Positions 24,075 to 35,579 of a stretch of DNA of 64,000 bases are shown piece by piece; the first letter of the stretch is position 1; every line of letters starts with the position of its first letter. The DNA lies in the NCBI GenBank assembly GCA_018907035.1, contig JACCIC010000004.1, positions 116,001 through 180,000 of the forward strand. The letters are read 5' to 3'. The notes under the pieces were generated by a model that was not told where the DNA came from, searched no databases, and saw nothing but the letters and a program-made list of their open reading frames with translations. A program made the position numbers and the translations under genes. Source of the stretch: Sycobia sp. Sy_11. Taxonomy: Eukaryota; Arthropoda; Insecta; Hymenoptera; Epichrysomallidae.

Positions 24075-25191
24075 TGTAACGGGGTGCTTATCTAATAAAT
24101 TCCCGGTAAAAGCAACCGTTAACAGAGGTGTAAAGAACCCCGAACGGATTAAATTGTTTTAAAAACAATTTCGGTAAACCGTAGGTTCTTTACTATTATT
24201 TTTCGTCGGACTTACCTCTTATCCTGTAATTTATTTATTTTTAATCAATATTAATAATAAATTATACTAATAGATAATTAATAATCCAGGAAAGGACAAG
24301 TTAATTATCAGGTACAGAGGGATATTATTATATTTTCTATTACAATTATTATATATTCTATACAAATAGAAAAAAAAATGAAAAAGAAAATCTATTTAGT
24401 TAAATAGAAAAAGAAATTTTAGATTTATTAAATTATATAAAAGTATAATAAATGATATACTACCAATACCTAATATGTACTCGCGCTATGTTAACGCACG
24501 ATTCCGTTCACACAGGGTGTGAGAGAGAAAAATTTATAAGTATAACAGAGAGATAAAGCAATTAGAGCGCCACCTTACGTGGAACAAGAGGAACTACTAC
24601 TGAAATCTGTGTACGCGCTTGTTGCTCATATGATTTCTATTTTATATTATTATCTCTCTATCCCTCTCACACTTTATTTTGCTAAACCAATTTTTTACCA
24701 TAATCAGATATTTATATTCATTACATTATATTGAATAAAATCGAATGAAAAAGAACTATTATCCAACGAAACCTAATTAGATATATATATATTAATAAGA
24801 TCCACCAGTTTTATGATACAACGCTGAAACTTTTCCACCCAACGTTGGTCCAGGAATTTTTAATTTTGCACTTCGTTAAAAAATGCTTTTTTTTATAAAA
24901 AGAAAACAACCGGCCAGTCGCGCAATCAATATGTTTAGAAATCAATAAATCTCTAATGATCTCCTTCTCCAAGAAAATATTAAAAATTAATTTGTAAACG
25001 CAGGTACCTATTTAATTATAATTATTTCTATAGACGATTTTACACTCGACTTTTCAGAAAAACTATTAAGCTATATTATCTTAATAATTTATTCTCCTTC
25101 TCTCCCTCTCTTTTTCCCTTTTTCCCTTCTTTTTTCATGATTACTAGTAGTAATGAACATTTTTAGGGTAAGGTAACTTATACATGTTACA
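24075..25191. repeat. Solo LTR-like element with ATAC target duplication
   Basis: Begins TGTAACGGGGTGC and ends CATGTTACA. ATAC occurs directly before (24071-24074) and directly after (25192-25195). Inside, GTAAAGAACC (24130) pairs with GGTTCTTTAC (24183) around AAATTGTTTT/AAAACAATTT, forming a long hairpin. No protein seen. Confidence 0.6.
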
Positions 25192-25449
25192 ATACGTATG
25201 TGTGTTGTTTGTTTCGTTTTTGTTTTAAAGATCTGGCTGTTCGCTTAGTCCTCGTAGTAGTTATACTTCTCTTATGAAATAGGATATCCTCAAATAAAAA
25301 ATTCGTTTATATATTTTGACCCGTAGAATACAAATCCTCAAGTCTTTTTTAGAAATCGGGATAGTACATTGTTTAAATCACAATTACCAAAATAAATAAT
25401 AGAAATTAAAATTTGATAGCGAAGAATTTTTTTCTGACAAAATAGATTA

Positions 25450-26040
25450 TATATACACCATGTCCCAGATATAACTGCTCATATAAGCGTCATGGTCTCG
25501 GTAAGGAAAAGTTATGTGTAAATATTAATATTGATGTAGGTCCATTTTATAGTTTTTGCAGTACGGGCCCATATCTGTGAGCTAATCAGGGCTCAGAGAA
25601 GTGGGTTATCGTCTGCGAGCGAGAAAAAGAAGGTCAAACGAAGGGATACGAGGCCAAATCGAGCGAACACGCCAAAGACCAGTAGTTGTTATTTTCCTTG
25701 TCCATTGTCAACGCTCGCGTAACTGGTTGGATATACGGATGCATTGACGAAACGAGGTTCACGCGTCTACGAATAAAGATTATGTTTCTTCGTTTACAAC
25801 AGGCCCTATTCATATTTTTGACTATCTACCCTTTTTTATAACAGTCCACTCTACTGCACTGGAAATAATGAAGAAAAGGCGGATGTTTCGCTGGCGCGGA
25901 CGAACTGGCTGCGAGTGCACGCGTGTTTTTTATAAAAACAAATTATTGACCTACATCAATATCAATATTTACACATAACTTTTCCTGACGATACCATTCC
26001 GCTAATATGAACAGTTATATCTGGGACACGGTGCATATAT
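25450..26040. repeat. 590-bp element with ~93-bp terminal inverted repeats
   Basis: 25450-25542 and 25948-26040 are inverted copies sharing TGTCCCAGATATAACTG, GGAAAAGTTATGTGTAAATAT and TTGATGTAGGTC. The interior has no recognised protein. A short direct copy of the inner sequence (TAGTTTTTGCAGTACG) also lies at 23915-23935 near the other arm. Confidence 0.65.
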
Positions 26041-26705
26041 ACAGATATATATTACGCATTGGAATAATCCTAGAAAGAATATATATAATAAATGTGTGAT
26101 GTGTGGGTATGTTATATACAAAATATAATTCTATACTTATACTTTTTCGGAATTAATTTTCAGCTCAGGCTACAAAAATTTTTTGGAACTGTGTATAGTG
26201 TTTTATACTTACATTCTTACATCATTCTGTTAATTCTATATTCTATATTTTGATAGTTGGTATTGGGGTTTTTTCTGTTATCAAAAATCTTTTACCTTTC
26301 TTATATATTATATTCTTTATAATAGATTAGTTTAGTTTATATATTTTTTACATATTCTTTTACTTAAAAAATAATACAGTAATGGTAAAATTAAGGAGAT
26401 AAAATATCATATCAAATTTTTACAAAATGTATAGTATGTAACTTACTAAAATATTTCAAAAATTCCTTCCAAATTGAAATGTGAAGTATTATTTGCAGTC
26501 TTAAAAAGCTTTGTTCGTTTCAGTTTATTTTAAAAATAGATATGGTAATCAAAGTAATTGAATTAGGAAAAAATATTATTGCGAAAACTGTGTCAATAAA
26601 GATGTATCGTAAATTAATATTTACGCAATATATCTGAAAATATAAAAGAACTTTTCATAAACGTTTGTTTTCAAACTTAATAGATAATCGCGCCAGATAA
26701 TGTAT

Positions 26706-26904
26706 TGTAGGGATTGCATCCTCCACATAACCACGCCACGAGCGCCCTCACTACCGAAAGTGGGGGTAGCGGAGGCAACGAAGCGCATTCACGCTATAGT
26801 AGATTTAGTCTAATCGTGTAGCTGCCATAGAGCACACGTACGCCTGTATATATACATACAATAAAGTTATATATAATATTCGGACGTAGACTCGTTTTCT
26901 GTTT
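26706..26904 (+). repeat. Left LTR, truncated at its 3' side
   Basis: Starts TGTAGGGATTGCATCC. It matches 28128-28326 up to TTTTCTGTTT and then changes abruptly into the coding sequence. The right LTR continues 142 bp further, so the left LTR lacks its end and no primer-binding site is visible. Confidence 0.8.
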
Positions 26905-26908
26905 AAGA

Positions 26909-27915
26909 ATTACATCGCGTCTAGATGCACGCGAATTCTTCAAGCTGTTTGAGGCCGTAGGAAGTCCGAATAGCTTCCGAGGTTTATCAACAGAATTCGA
27001 CTCGGGACTACCCCGCTACAACTCCGCCGAGGCCATCTCAATGATGCTTGCCGACGCTGAACAATTCCGGTTCACCGCTCTCTTGTTCAACACCCCCAAC
27101 AGCCGGGCGAACACGTCGGTAGTAGCCCGGATACTTTACGCCCAGGTTAGAATGGCACGCTGCAAACCCATCCACATGCGGCAGACTGACCTTACGAAGG
27201 TCAACCTGACTCCAGCCGTCCTGGACCTGCTGTCGACTCATTTCGCGACATCCTCGACAAGTACCTAAAAATCCCGGAACTAGCGTCGTTATCAATAGTA
27301 GACAACAACTACTTCCGCGCTAGTTACTTAAACACGCAATACGCATCCAATCTGCATACGCTACACCTGGCTAACTGCAAACGCGTCCTACCGTATCAGA
27401 TATATACGTTTATTAATGTCAACAAAACACTCAAATATCTGACCATTAAAGATTGTACATCGATCGACCGAGAGACGCATGTGTCATACATTCTCGAGGC
27501 GATATTCTCCGGGAACAACGCTTTGACCGAGGTATAGTTCAGCTTCTCGGAAGATCCATAATTCGGGCAATGGCAGTTTCTCCTCCTCGCGTCGCAAGGA
27601 TCGAGAAACCTAGAAAAACTCATCCTGACGAATAACTCGTACGCGTCCCAAGTATTACAACACGCCGTCTCTCATTCACCTAGACTCCGCGTGATCGATG
27701 TGCGTGGTATCACGCTGCCTGCTGGGTTCACCTTCGAAGAAAACCCCAGGTTGCGCCACCTCAAACTCAGCTACTTCTGGGACATTAACGATATGCTCCT
27801 GGACCTGAGCCTACGAGGACTCACCGACCTAGATGTCGCAAACACCCTTGGTCGCAAACGTATCCGAGCGATCGACCAAAGGGTGCTTGTAAATATGTGC
27901 AGGAACAACCAATAG
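26909..27915 (+). pseudogene. Leucine-rich-repeat protein (RNI/F-box-LRR-like) cargo, broken
   Basis: The frame is open from the LTR junction; the first clear residues are LDAREFFKLFEAVGSPNSF. It runs to about 27240, where a shift to another frame occurs. That frame continues to TAG at 27913-27915 with in-frame stops near 27534 and 27559. At least six repeat units fit LxxLxLxxC/N: NLHTLHLANCKRV, TLKYLTIKDCTSI, NLEKLILTNNSYA, RLRVIDVRGITLP, RLRHLKLSYFWDI and GLTDLDVANTLG. Codon choice is GC-rich, in contrast to the AT-rich surroundings. The first ATGs (27041) are internal, so the native start seems lost. The likely role in its source gene is protein binding, for example substrate recognition by an F-box/LRR protein, but no F-box is visible. 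Confidence 0.65.
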
Positions 27916-28127
27916 TTTCATGTAAAATTTATTAACTGTATGCTTAGCTTTAACCACTTCGACCAAACCATACTAGAGCGCCTAGGGGCTGTAATTCGCG
28001 AAACACCCCAGGACAAATTTGTATTAGTGTATAAGAAATAGGTTAAGCTCTTGTAAGATAAGAACCTTTAAATTTAAGATTTTTCCTTTGTACATAGTTG
28101 TAAAAATCTCAATTTGGGGGGGAGATA

Positions 28128-28468
28128 TGTGGGGATTGCATCCTCCACATAACCACGCCACGAGCGCCCTCACCACCGAAAGTGGGGGTAGCGGAGGCAA
28201 CGAAGCGCATCTGCGCTATAGTAGATTTAGTCTAATCGTATAGCTGCCTGAGAGCACTCGTACGCCTGTATATATACATACAATAAAATTATATATAATA
28301 TTCAGACGTAGAATCGTTTTCTGTTTCGGCATCCCGGTATCCAAACGAATCCTATCCATCCTCAAATTAATCCTCGTACATGTTCGGGCTAGAATTAAGC
28401 CGCTTTCACGGAGTCGAGCGGTGGTAGATATATTTATCGTTCTACATAAATATATGCAAAACCCGACA
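28128..28468 (+). repeat. Right LTR of the LRR-carrying element
   Basis: Starts TGTGGGGATTGCATCC directly after the polypurine tract and ends CCCGACA, followed by the GTAT duplication. Contains TATATATACATACAATAAAA, a plausible promoter/polyadenylation region. Confidence 0.75.
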
Positions 28469-29113
28469 GTATCTTTCTTTCATGGTTTGGTAACTAATTT
28501 CAGATCATGCACTTTCAAGAGTGCGCCCGCTTCAGCGACTGACCGCTGCGGGGCGCCCGTTCATGGCAGCTAAAAAGTCGTACGGCCGTGTTGTTATATG
28601 CATGGGTTCTGGCAATCTCTTCTTATTATCTCTGTTAGTTAGGAGTAATTACTGTCGGATGCAAGCCAGAAATTATAAACGAATAAGTTTCTCTCTTGAA
28701 GAGCTATAATTATGAAAAAATTTTACTAAATAGAGATGTTATATTCTCAAAAATTGAATTTGCGATATAAGTATATACATACAAATATTTAAGTCAATTA
28801 AAATTTCTCAATTTTTTGGTTAGAAATAAAGCCGACTATCGTGTTATGTCCTTGGCCCGGCGAAGTTATTATTGCTCTTTGTCATTTGGAAAAAAAATAC
28901 AAGAAAAATTATAAATACTAAAGAAAACGTATTACAGGAAAAATTTAAGAGTCCACGAATGTCCCATCAATGTATTAAAAGTGCAGTGACAGTTGCTGTC
29001 ATTACCGTTATTGGTGACGACAGTTAGAACTTCTTCAAGTTATTACGGCAGCAACTGCAGGTTCTCTAATTCTAATCCTGGATTAAAAACGAGGCCAAGT
29101 TGAATAAAGAATA

Positions 29114-29330
29114 ATGTCGGTGACTGATGAAAAAATACGGGAGCTTAATCAAAATTTTTTAGATTTCATGGGCAAATCGGAGAACGTGGATGTAGCTACT
29201 AAGGATATTTATGAAGATCTATTGGAAGAAGTTCTCATGGGTTTTGTGTTTGATGTACATCGCATGACGAAAACTGGAAGTTCTGACGTTGAAGAAGGAA
29301 TACCAGATGATGAATCGTATGCTATTATAG
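29114..29330 (+). CDS. Sgf11: Sgf11/ATXN7L3, SAGA deubiquitinase module subunit, coding exon 1
   Basis: Encodes residues 1-72 plus the first base of codon 73. The sequence holds the N-terminal helix of the family (KDIYEDLLEEVLMGFVFDVHR), which in known structures clasps E(y)2/ENY2 within the USP22/Nonstop module. The ATG at 29114 opens MSVTDEKIRELNQNF. The exon ends ATTATAG|GTAAGA. The split codon G|AT joins the exon at 48974 to read [13 protein letters not shown], matching the family pattern EIVDQPGLDIFGQ. The frame read on past the donor would give a short non-conserved tail, so splicing is the better model. Confidence 0.92.
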
Positions 29331-31211
29331 GTAAGAATAAAGATTGCGAAATGTTTTGTGCAAACTTTAAATTAGAAAAAGTATCTGTTTGAAAAAACTG
29401 TATCATATAATCTAATTATAATAAAAAATAATTTTGGACTATTTAATATTTTAATATCCAATTCTTGATTAAACAACTTTTACAATTAAAATTTTATATG
29501 GATGATAATGTGAAAGATTTTTAAACACCCTTTTCCTGTATACCTTATTTCAAAATACAAAGTAAGACATTTGTAAAATTATAAACTGCCAAATTGAGTT
29601 CATATTTGGAATGCTAAATTTATAAAATTATGTTTTATATATAAAATTTATAAGGCTAGATTATAAAATTATAAATATCCTTATAAATTATATTTAAAAA
29701 TTTTTTTAAATTACATTATAATTTATATATATTTATTTATCTTGAACTATATATTATATATTATGAATGCGAGTATAATTAATAAGCTAATTACAATCAT
29801 AATTTTCAGTCTTTAATTTTAATAAACAAACTTATTATTCGTCAATTGATTATTACTTTTCAGTATTGTATGTGTATAATATTTAGAACAATTTATTTAA
29901 TAAAAGTTAAATTAAGATTGTGTTTGTTTCTTTTTTCTAATAAATATTTTATTTGAACAGTAAGATTATTTATTAATAACATATTTTCTGAAAAATACGT
30001 TCTACATTAGTAATTTTTTTTTGCTTATTTGAATTTTATTATTTTATTCTATTATTTATATTGTAACAATATATATTTTGAATTTAGTCTATTGATCACC
30101 CAGTGAAAACTTTCTATAATATTTACGTCACCTTAAATATTCCATAAGTAATTTAAAATCTAATATAAAGTCATAAGTATTGTCATTTATAATACATTAT
30201 CAGATGTGGTAGATATGTGAAAAAATTAATATTTTACTTTCAAAAATTATTATTTTAATAATAACTTTTTTTTAAATCGGTATTCTACATAGGTACATGG
30301 GCTCGAAGCAAATGAGTAGTATAATTTAGGTAAAATAATTATTTTCTAATGTTTTTCCAAACAATAAATGTTAGTCATTATTTTTTGTTCACTTTAAATT
30401 TTGTACTACTGATAATTTTGAATAAGACTCGATGTCAGTAACAATCTAATGAAATGAAAAATTAAAAATGTGTAACATCAGAAAATATTAAAAAAAATAG
30501 CAAATATTTCTGTTATTTAGAAAAGAAAAAATATTATATGCTATATTACATTCATTTATTATATACTACTTAATGTTTTTTTTTTAATTAATACAATGTA
30601 TACATTTATTTAAATTTTTTTACATTTTTTTCCTTACAGGACATTTCTGTGTCTTGGCTCTTCTTATAAATTAACTTAATCTAAATTTAAGTCTATTCCA
30701 TTCGTTATGCTGTCACCCAGACTTTGCAGGGTATGTTTCAAAAGTAAAACAATAGGTTGCTAGTACATACATATGATAATGCAACAATTTCTATTGAATG
30801 TGAAGTTAATATATAAACGGTCAATTCTTCGCCATGAACCTGAATAGTCATATAATGGTTTCTGTTGCCACTGGTGAACTAATGGAATTGCTCGAGTACC
30901 AGTAACAGAGCGAGTTTCTATTCATATCTATTAAGCTGACCTAGCTATTCTTGGTATCTCCAGACCGTAAAAAACATATCAATACGAGATTGGCAGCATA
31001 ATTTATTGCTGTTGCATTGCTGATTTATTAAACGAATCTTTAATACTCCTGTTCTTTCCGAGCAACTGTAAGTATGTTCGCTTAATATTAAGCTAGCATA
31101 ACCATTCTCTGTCGATATTAATCTCATTAATTTGATGTACAAATTTATACTGACTACTGCTCAACAAACTTACTTGAAGTATTATAAATATTTCTTAAGA
31201 AATTACTTCAA

Positions 31212-31257
<46 letters not shown>

Positions 31258-31439
31258 ATAGAGAAGCTTGAATGTAAAGGCAATCTTCCGTAAAACATCT
31301 CTTATATAGCTTTTTCTTATAATTAAAAACGTTACCACACTTAAATGCATGGCATAGCACCATTCCCACAATCGACCGCCCTGTTTTTACGGCTGTCCTC
31401 AGTCGTACATTCTAGTACGCATTTTCAGTATACTCTTCG

Positions 31440-33240
31440 TTTATTTCCACTGGTTCGGTGATGTCTTCGCGATCGCTTTCGAGATTCTCCTCGAGATTAT
31501 CTCTAAAGCAGTGCCAAGGCTTCATATTGTCTGCAGATAACATTGTCTCATGTAGTCCTTCCTTGCTATTAAACTTCTTTACGGCGTGGCGATCGTGCGC
31601 ATTACACCTTTTTATTTCATACGGTCGAAGAAACTTAATGGCTACCTTGAGTCCTGGACCTTTCTGCGTACGTTTGTTGGTTACGAGATCACCCAGTTGG
31701 TATTTAATAGCAGCTCTGCTACGGCGATCGTATCGGCGCCGGTTTTCTTTCTGTATTCGGGCTATATGTTGCGAAGCTTCAGCTTGAATGCGCGATCTAT
31801 CCTCCTGGAAAATCTCGGCGATCTCATTCTGAATCTTTTAGAGCAGTTGCGTATCTTTCGGTCTTCTCAGCTTTGAGCCAAATATCAGTTCGAACAGGAT
31901 AGTGCCGATCGATCGTTGGTGTATGCTGTTGATGGCTCTTTGCGTGTTAATGATGTATTTATACCATATAGTCGGGTTTTCTTATCATCAAACTCCTGAT
32001 GCGATGGCTAGAAAAAAAAATAGATACGTTACTCGTTAACGTAATAAAATTATGTAAATACAATGAAATGGTGATGAGGTCTTGCTACACTAAAATTTAT
32101 TTTCATGTAGCTAGTCATTAATAAAAAATAAAACAGCGTTTAAGGTATAACGATAAACAAATTTTTAATAGCACGAAAAGTATACAGATAGAAGTGTTCT
32201 CCTGAATGTACGCAGGACGACTGACTCTAGCAGATTTTGAAGTAAAACAAATTAATTTAGGTAACGGTTTCATGCTGTCAAGTCGAAACAAGTTAGTTGT
32301 GAATGGTCTACTGCACCAATCTGGCGAGTCCCGTTATAATCCCTTAATGAGTATCATTCCCCGGGTCTAGGGAAACGCCAAATGACCCAGTAAATATGAA
32401 CGACATGAAACTGTTACCTATTACACGTAATGTAAGCCAGAAATAAGTATAATTACAAATACATTTATGATAATTATCCTTTACACACAAGAATTTAGAC
32501 ATGCAGGAGTGATCGACTTCCATTCTTATTTTAAAAGTAAAGAAGTCTTTTTTCGGTACAGAACGATGGCATTTACTCTCTTGACTTAGCTGTTTCCCCG
32601 GGATACCCCAGCTGTTATCGTAAAATGCTCGATCTCTTCTGCTCGTTGAATTCGTGCGATGTAAACTCGGCTCCGCGGTTTGTGTTGATAGGCCGGCGAT
32701 TACTAAAATATTGTTGCAGGATCCATAACTTTTCTAAAATTTCTTACGTGCTCGTAGTCTTCACGGCAAAACTCCACGTGTATTTGGAGAAGGCATCAAC
32801 GGTGACGAACATGTGCTTGTACCTTTTATTTATCGTTGGCAGAGATCCTACGCAGTCGAAATGCAATATTTGTAGCGGAGTATCCCCCTTTGGTATAGGA
32901 TTAAATGGACCCTCGATTTTGCTAGCTTTTTTACTTCGAAGAATGTAAGGCAAGCAGTTACTTATAACTTTCTTTAGGCGCTGCTCCGTTTTTTCTATGA
33001 AATATATGCGGCCGAGTACTTCTGTCTTCTGTACATCGAAGTGTCCCTTCTCCTGGATTTTGTTTTATCTCTTCTTGTAAGCTCTTGAGCACATTAGCTG
33101 CTCTTCTCGTTCGCCTTTGTAGATCAGATATTGCCTTAAATGGTAATCTTTATAGGGCCCGATCTGAAGTAAGATGTTTATCGCGACAATCTTTTCGTCG
33201 TGTTTCTGCGCTCTTCTCGAATGAGGTTGTCCTCTATAAC
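31440..33240 (-). pseudogene. Gypsy integrase and pol C-terminus remnant
   Basis: Read on the minus strand from ~33060: KTEVLGRIYFIEKTEQRLKK and SNCLPYI (zinc-binding domain region), then IPKGDTPLQILHFDCVGSLP and YKHMFVTVDAFSKYTW. That is the integrase core; the first catalytic Asp is kept in HFDCVG. After an unrelated insertion (about 31990-32560) it continues with AINSIHQRSIGTILFELIFG and the C-terminal domain RTQKGPGLKVAIKFLRPYEI, ending NMKPWHCF. Frames are broken many times; inactive. Orientation is opposite to Sgf11. Confidence 0.85.
32258..32422. repeat. Small TIR element (MITE)
   Basis: TAGGTAACGGTTTCATG at the left and its inverted near-copy CATGAAACTGTTACCTA at the right delimit ~165 bp within the gypsy integrase remnant. 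Confidence 0.6.
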
Positions 33241-33325
33241 GTTAATAGACGTTGCCCTGCTTAAGAGTGCTCCATACCGTCACCCCAGCGCTACGATGAA
33301 TTATTAAAACGGAAATGACAATGTG

Positions 33326-33672
33326 TAAATCGTAGATTTCGTTTTGTGTCCTCATATTACATTTTACAAAGTTGAAATAAATTTTATCTGAATCTGTGAA
33401 AAATTCTACAACCGGGTGACCCTTACTACTTTCATAATATTTTTGAAAGTTAGTTTAAAAGAATAAGAAAATTTGTATTGAACCGTCTCTACACTATAGA
33501 TAACGCCGCTTTGCAGTAACACCACATAACAACAAATATTATAAATTTTATACGTAGTAAAGAATAATCTTGGGTCATTCTGGATGTAGAATTGAATCAT
33601 GAATCGAATGAACTTTGTTTCATCTTTCTATTCATCGAATTGAGGGAGTAAAATGAAATCTACGATTTTATT
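33326..33672. repeat. Possible short-TIR element
   Basis: GTAAATCGTAGATTTCGTTTT at ~33326 and, inverted, AAAATGAAATCTACGATTTTA near 33651 face each other ~345 bp apart. No coding content. Confidence 0.35.
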
Positions 33673-33868
33673 ACGGTTATTTTGAAAACAGTGTTGAATA
33701 CTTTCATAGTATAAACCAGCTGGGAGCGCAATGATACGCTTTGAGCAAACATGGACCGTGATGCAGTTATTAACCATGTTGTTTTACTACCCGATTGTTT
33801 TATCTGCTATAATGTTACTCATCTACACAAACTATTGTATTAATTAAAAATAGTGACTAATTAATTCA

Positions 33869-33924
<56 letters not shown>

Positions 33925-35030
33925 TAAAATTAAAAATTATATTTATGTCCACTGTTCTTGTAATTTTCAGTTATTACTTACCATAAAATGTCTTTATATG
34001 AATAAACAATTTATATATTAAACTATATTTAGAAGAAGAAAAAAGGTAGTAAGGATACAGGGAATAAGTGGTTATGTATTAAAATAAAACACAATTATCG
34101 CGAATAAATAATACAAACAAAACTTGCTTAGGCGCAAAAACCCTCACGAACTTGAGGGAAAAGCCCGAGCAAGCTGAAAATTTATACTTTATTTATTACT
34201 ATTATATAAATAGGCTTACACATCAAATTAATCTTTTGCTACTTAAACTAACACGATGGTTAACCATAGAGAGCTCTCTTACCTATCTTAATACGTCAGG
34301 GAACAGCCCTGATGAATCTCGTCAATCGCAATTTTGTAAACAAATGAATCCGACCGAGTCCTTCTCAGGGAGGTAATTGACGGTGACGGTGAAAGTAAAT
34401 GGATGGCCAGGCCCAGCACGTCACGGAGCCCTGACGTCTCAGGCACAGGTACAGTCCTCGCTCCACAAGTACTTAAAGACAGGTTTGATGCTGTCGCGGC
34501 CGTTTTCTTTGGAGCAAATTCGCTATTCGACGACCGCGCACTCGGGTGTCGTTTACCAATCACCGTGGATACACTATCAATTACTATCTAAGCGCGAAGT
34601 AAAACTAAGAGGTGTACACTGAATGCAGCAAGATATTTCGTATATTGTTTTTCTATTTTCTATAATTCACAACGGATGGATTATTGAGAGACGTCTGTCT
34701 GCGAAGAGGAGCGACTAAAGACTCCCTGTATATTTCAAAATATAAGCGCTCTGAAGCTCGTATATAGAGAAGTTATATAGAAAAGATTGAGTACCAAAGG
34801 CTCATAAATATTTGTCGCTCAAGATTTAGAAGTACTCCATCGACATAGGGCACAACGAAACATCTGTGTTACGGGCCATACGCGGACAGCTGCAACGCAG
34901 ATTGTAATAAAACTGCATCATCCGGACCTGCAGTACAATAAATGCAATAATCTTATGCCTTTTATTTACGTACCGAACTCGAATCTCAGGAAATTTTGCT
35001 TTCATATTAACGATATAAACAGTAACTCAA

Positions 35031-35068
<38 letters not shown>

Positions 35069-35250
35069 CATATAAATACATATACATACATATACATATA
35101 TACATACACACACAACGGCTGGGCGAGTTGCACATTTGCCGAACCAAGCATTTGCACGCTGTTATTCTTAATGGCTAAAAATCAAATTACAAACGATGCT
35201 GTGCAAGATATGTCCATTTGAATACTACACAATATATACAAACAGTTCTG
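33673..35250. other. Intronic DNA without recognised genes
   Basis: Contains TA repeats at 33870-33924 and 35033-35065, a CCCTCACGAACTTGAGGG hairpin at ~34140-34157, and a GC-rich block at 34360-34620 that is open in several frames but resembles no protein I know. Confidence 0.5.
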
Positions 35251-35269
35251 AATTAAATCAATAAATATT

Positions 35270-35560
35270 TTTATCGGTCTTACAGTCTTTCTAATATAAT
35301 ATATGAACTAAAATAATGACAGTCAGACTGTCCTTGTTTATAGTCACCCTCGAAGAATCTGAAATAGAACTTTACTATAATAAATTATATTAAAAATTAA
35401 AAATAAAATTAATAATCAAATAAAATAAAAATAATAAAACCAATATTCTATGTTAGTAAAGGACAACCTGACGGCCCCACCACCTTAAATTTAAATTCAC
35501 CTTTCGTGTCCAACGTTTCCAAACCACTACGGTTCATCTGGAAAGACAACTCTAGATAAA
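35270..35560. repeat. Diverged single copy of the 38.3-kb inverted-repeat family
   Basis: Shares GGTCTTACAGTC, ATGACAGTCAGACTGTCCTT and TTAGTAAAG with the element at 38345-38780, in the same order as its left arm and centre. Confidence 0.55.
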
Positions 35561-35579
35561 TTTATTTAACTTAAAATTT

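Larger units (their letters stand above)
26706..28468 (+). mobile_element. Non-autonomous LTR retroelement carrying an LRR gene
   Basis: Two direct LTRs (26706-26904 and 28128-28468; 199 bp align with roughly a dozen differences) bracket 1.2 kb encoding a leucine-rich-repeat protein. TTTGGGGGGGAGATA (28113-28127) sits just before the right LTR as a polypurine tract. GTAT flanks the whole element (26702-26705 and 28469-28472). The other arm of the surrounding inverted repeat (around 23390) preserves the uninterrupted site, proving an insertion. No gag, protease, integrase or RT seen. Confidence 0.8.
23263..28642. repeat. Large nested inverted repeat
   Basis: The left arm 23263-23875 is found inverted in the right arm in three pieces: 26042-26465, 26660-26705 and 28469-28642. 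Shared blocks include GCGCCAGATAATGTA, CATGGTTTGGTAACTAA and ATTAATTTTCAGCTCAGGCTACAAA. The right arm is split by a ~190-bp extra segment (26466-26660) and by the LTR element at 26706-28468. The centre holds a TA repeat, a solo LTR and a TIR element. This may be a long-TIR or foldback transposon later invaded by others. Confidence 0.75.

Noticed and set aside
30945..31142. Minus-strand 65-codon frame near the gypsy integrase remnant
   Set aside because: No motif recognised and no continuation into the integrase frame. Too short to support.
34288..34622. Overlapping open frames on both strands in a GC-rich block
   Set aside because: No homology recognised, no splice or start context. Open frames are expected from the higher GC content.
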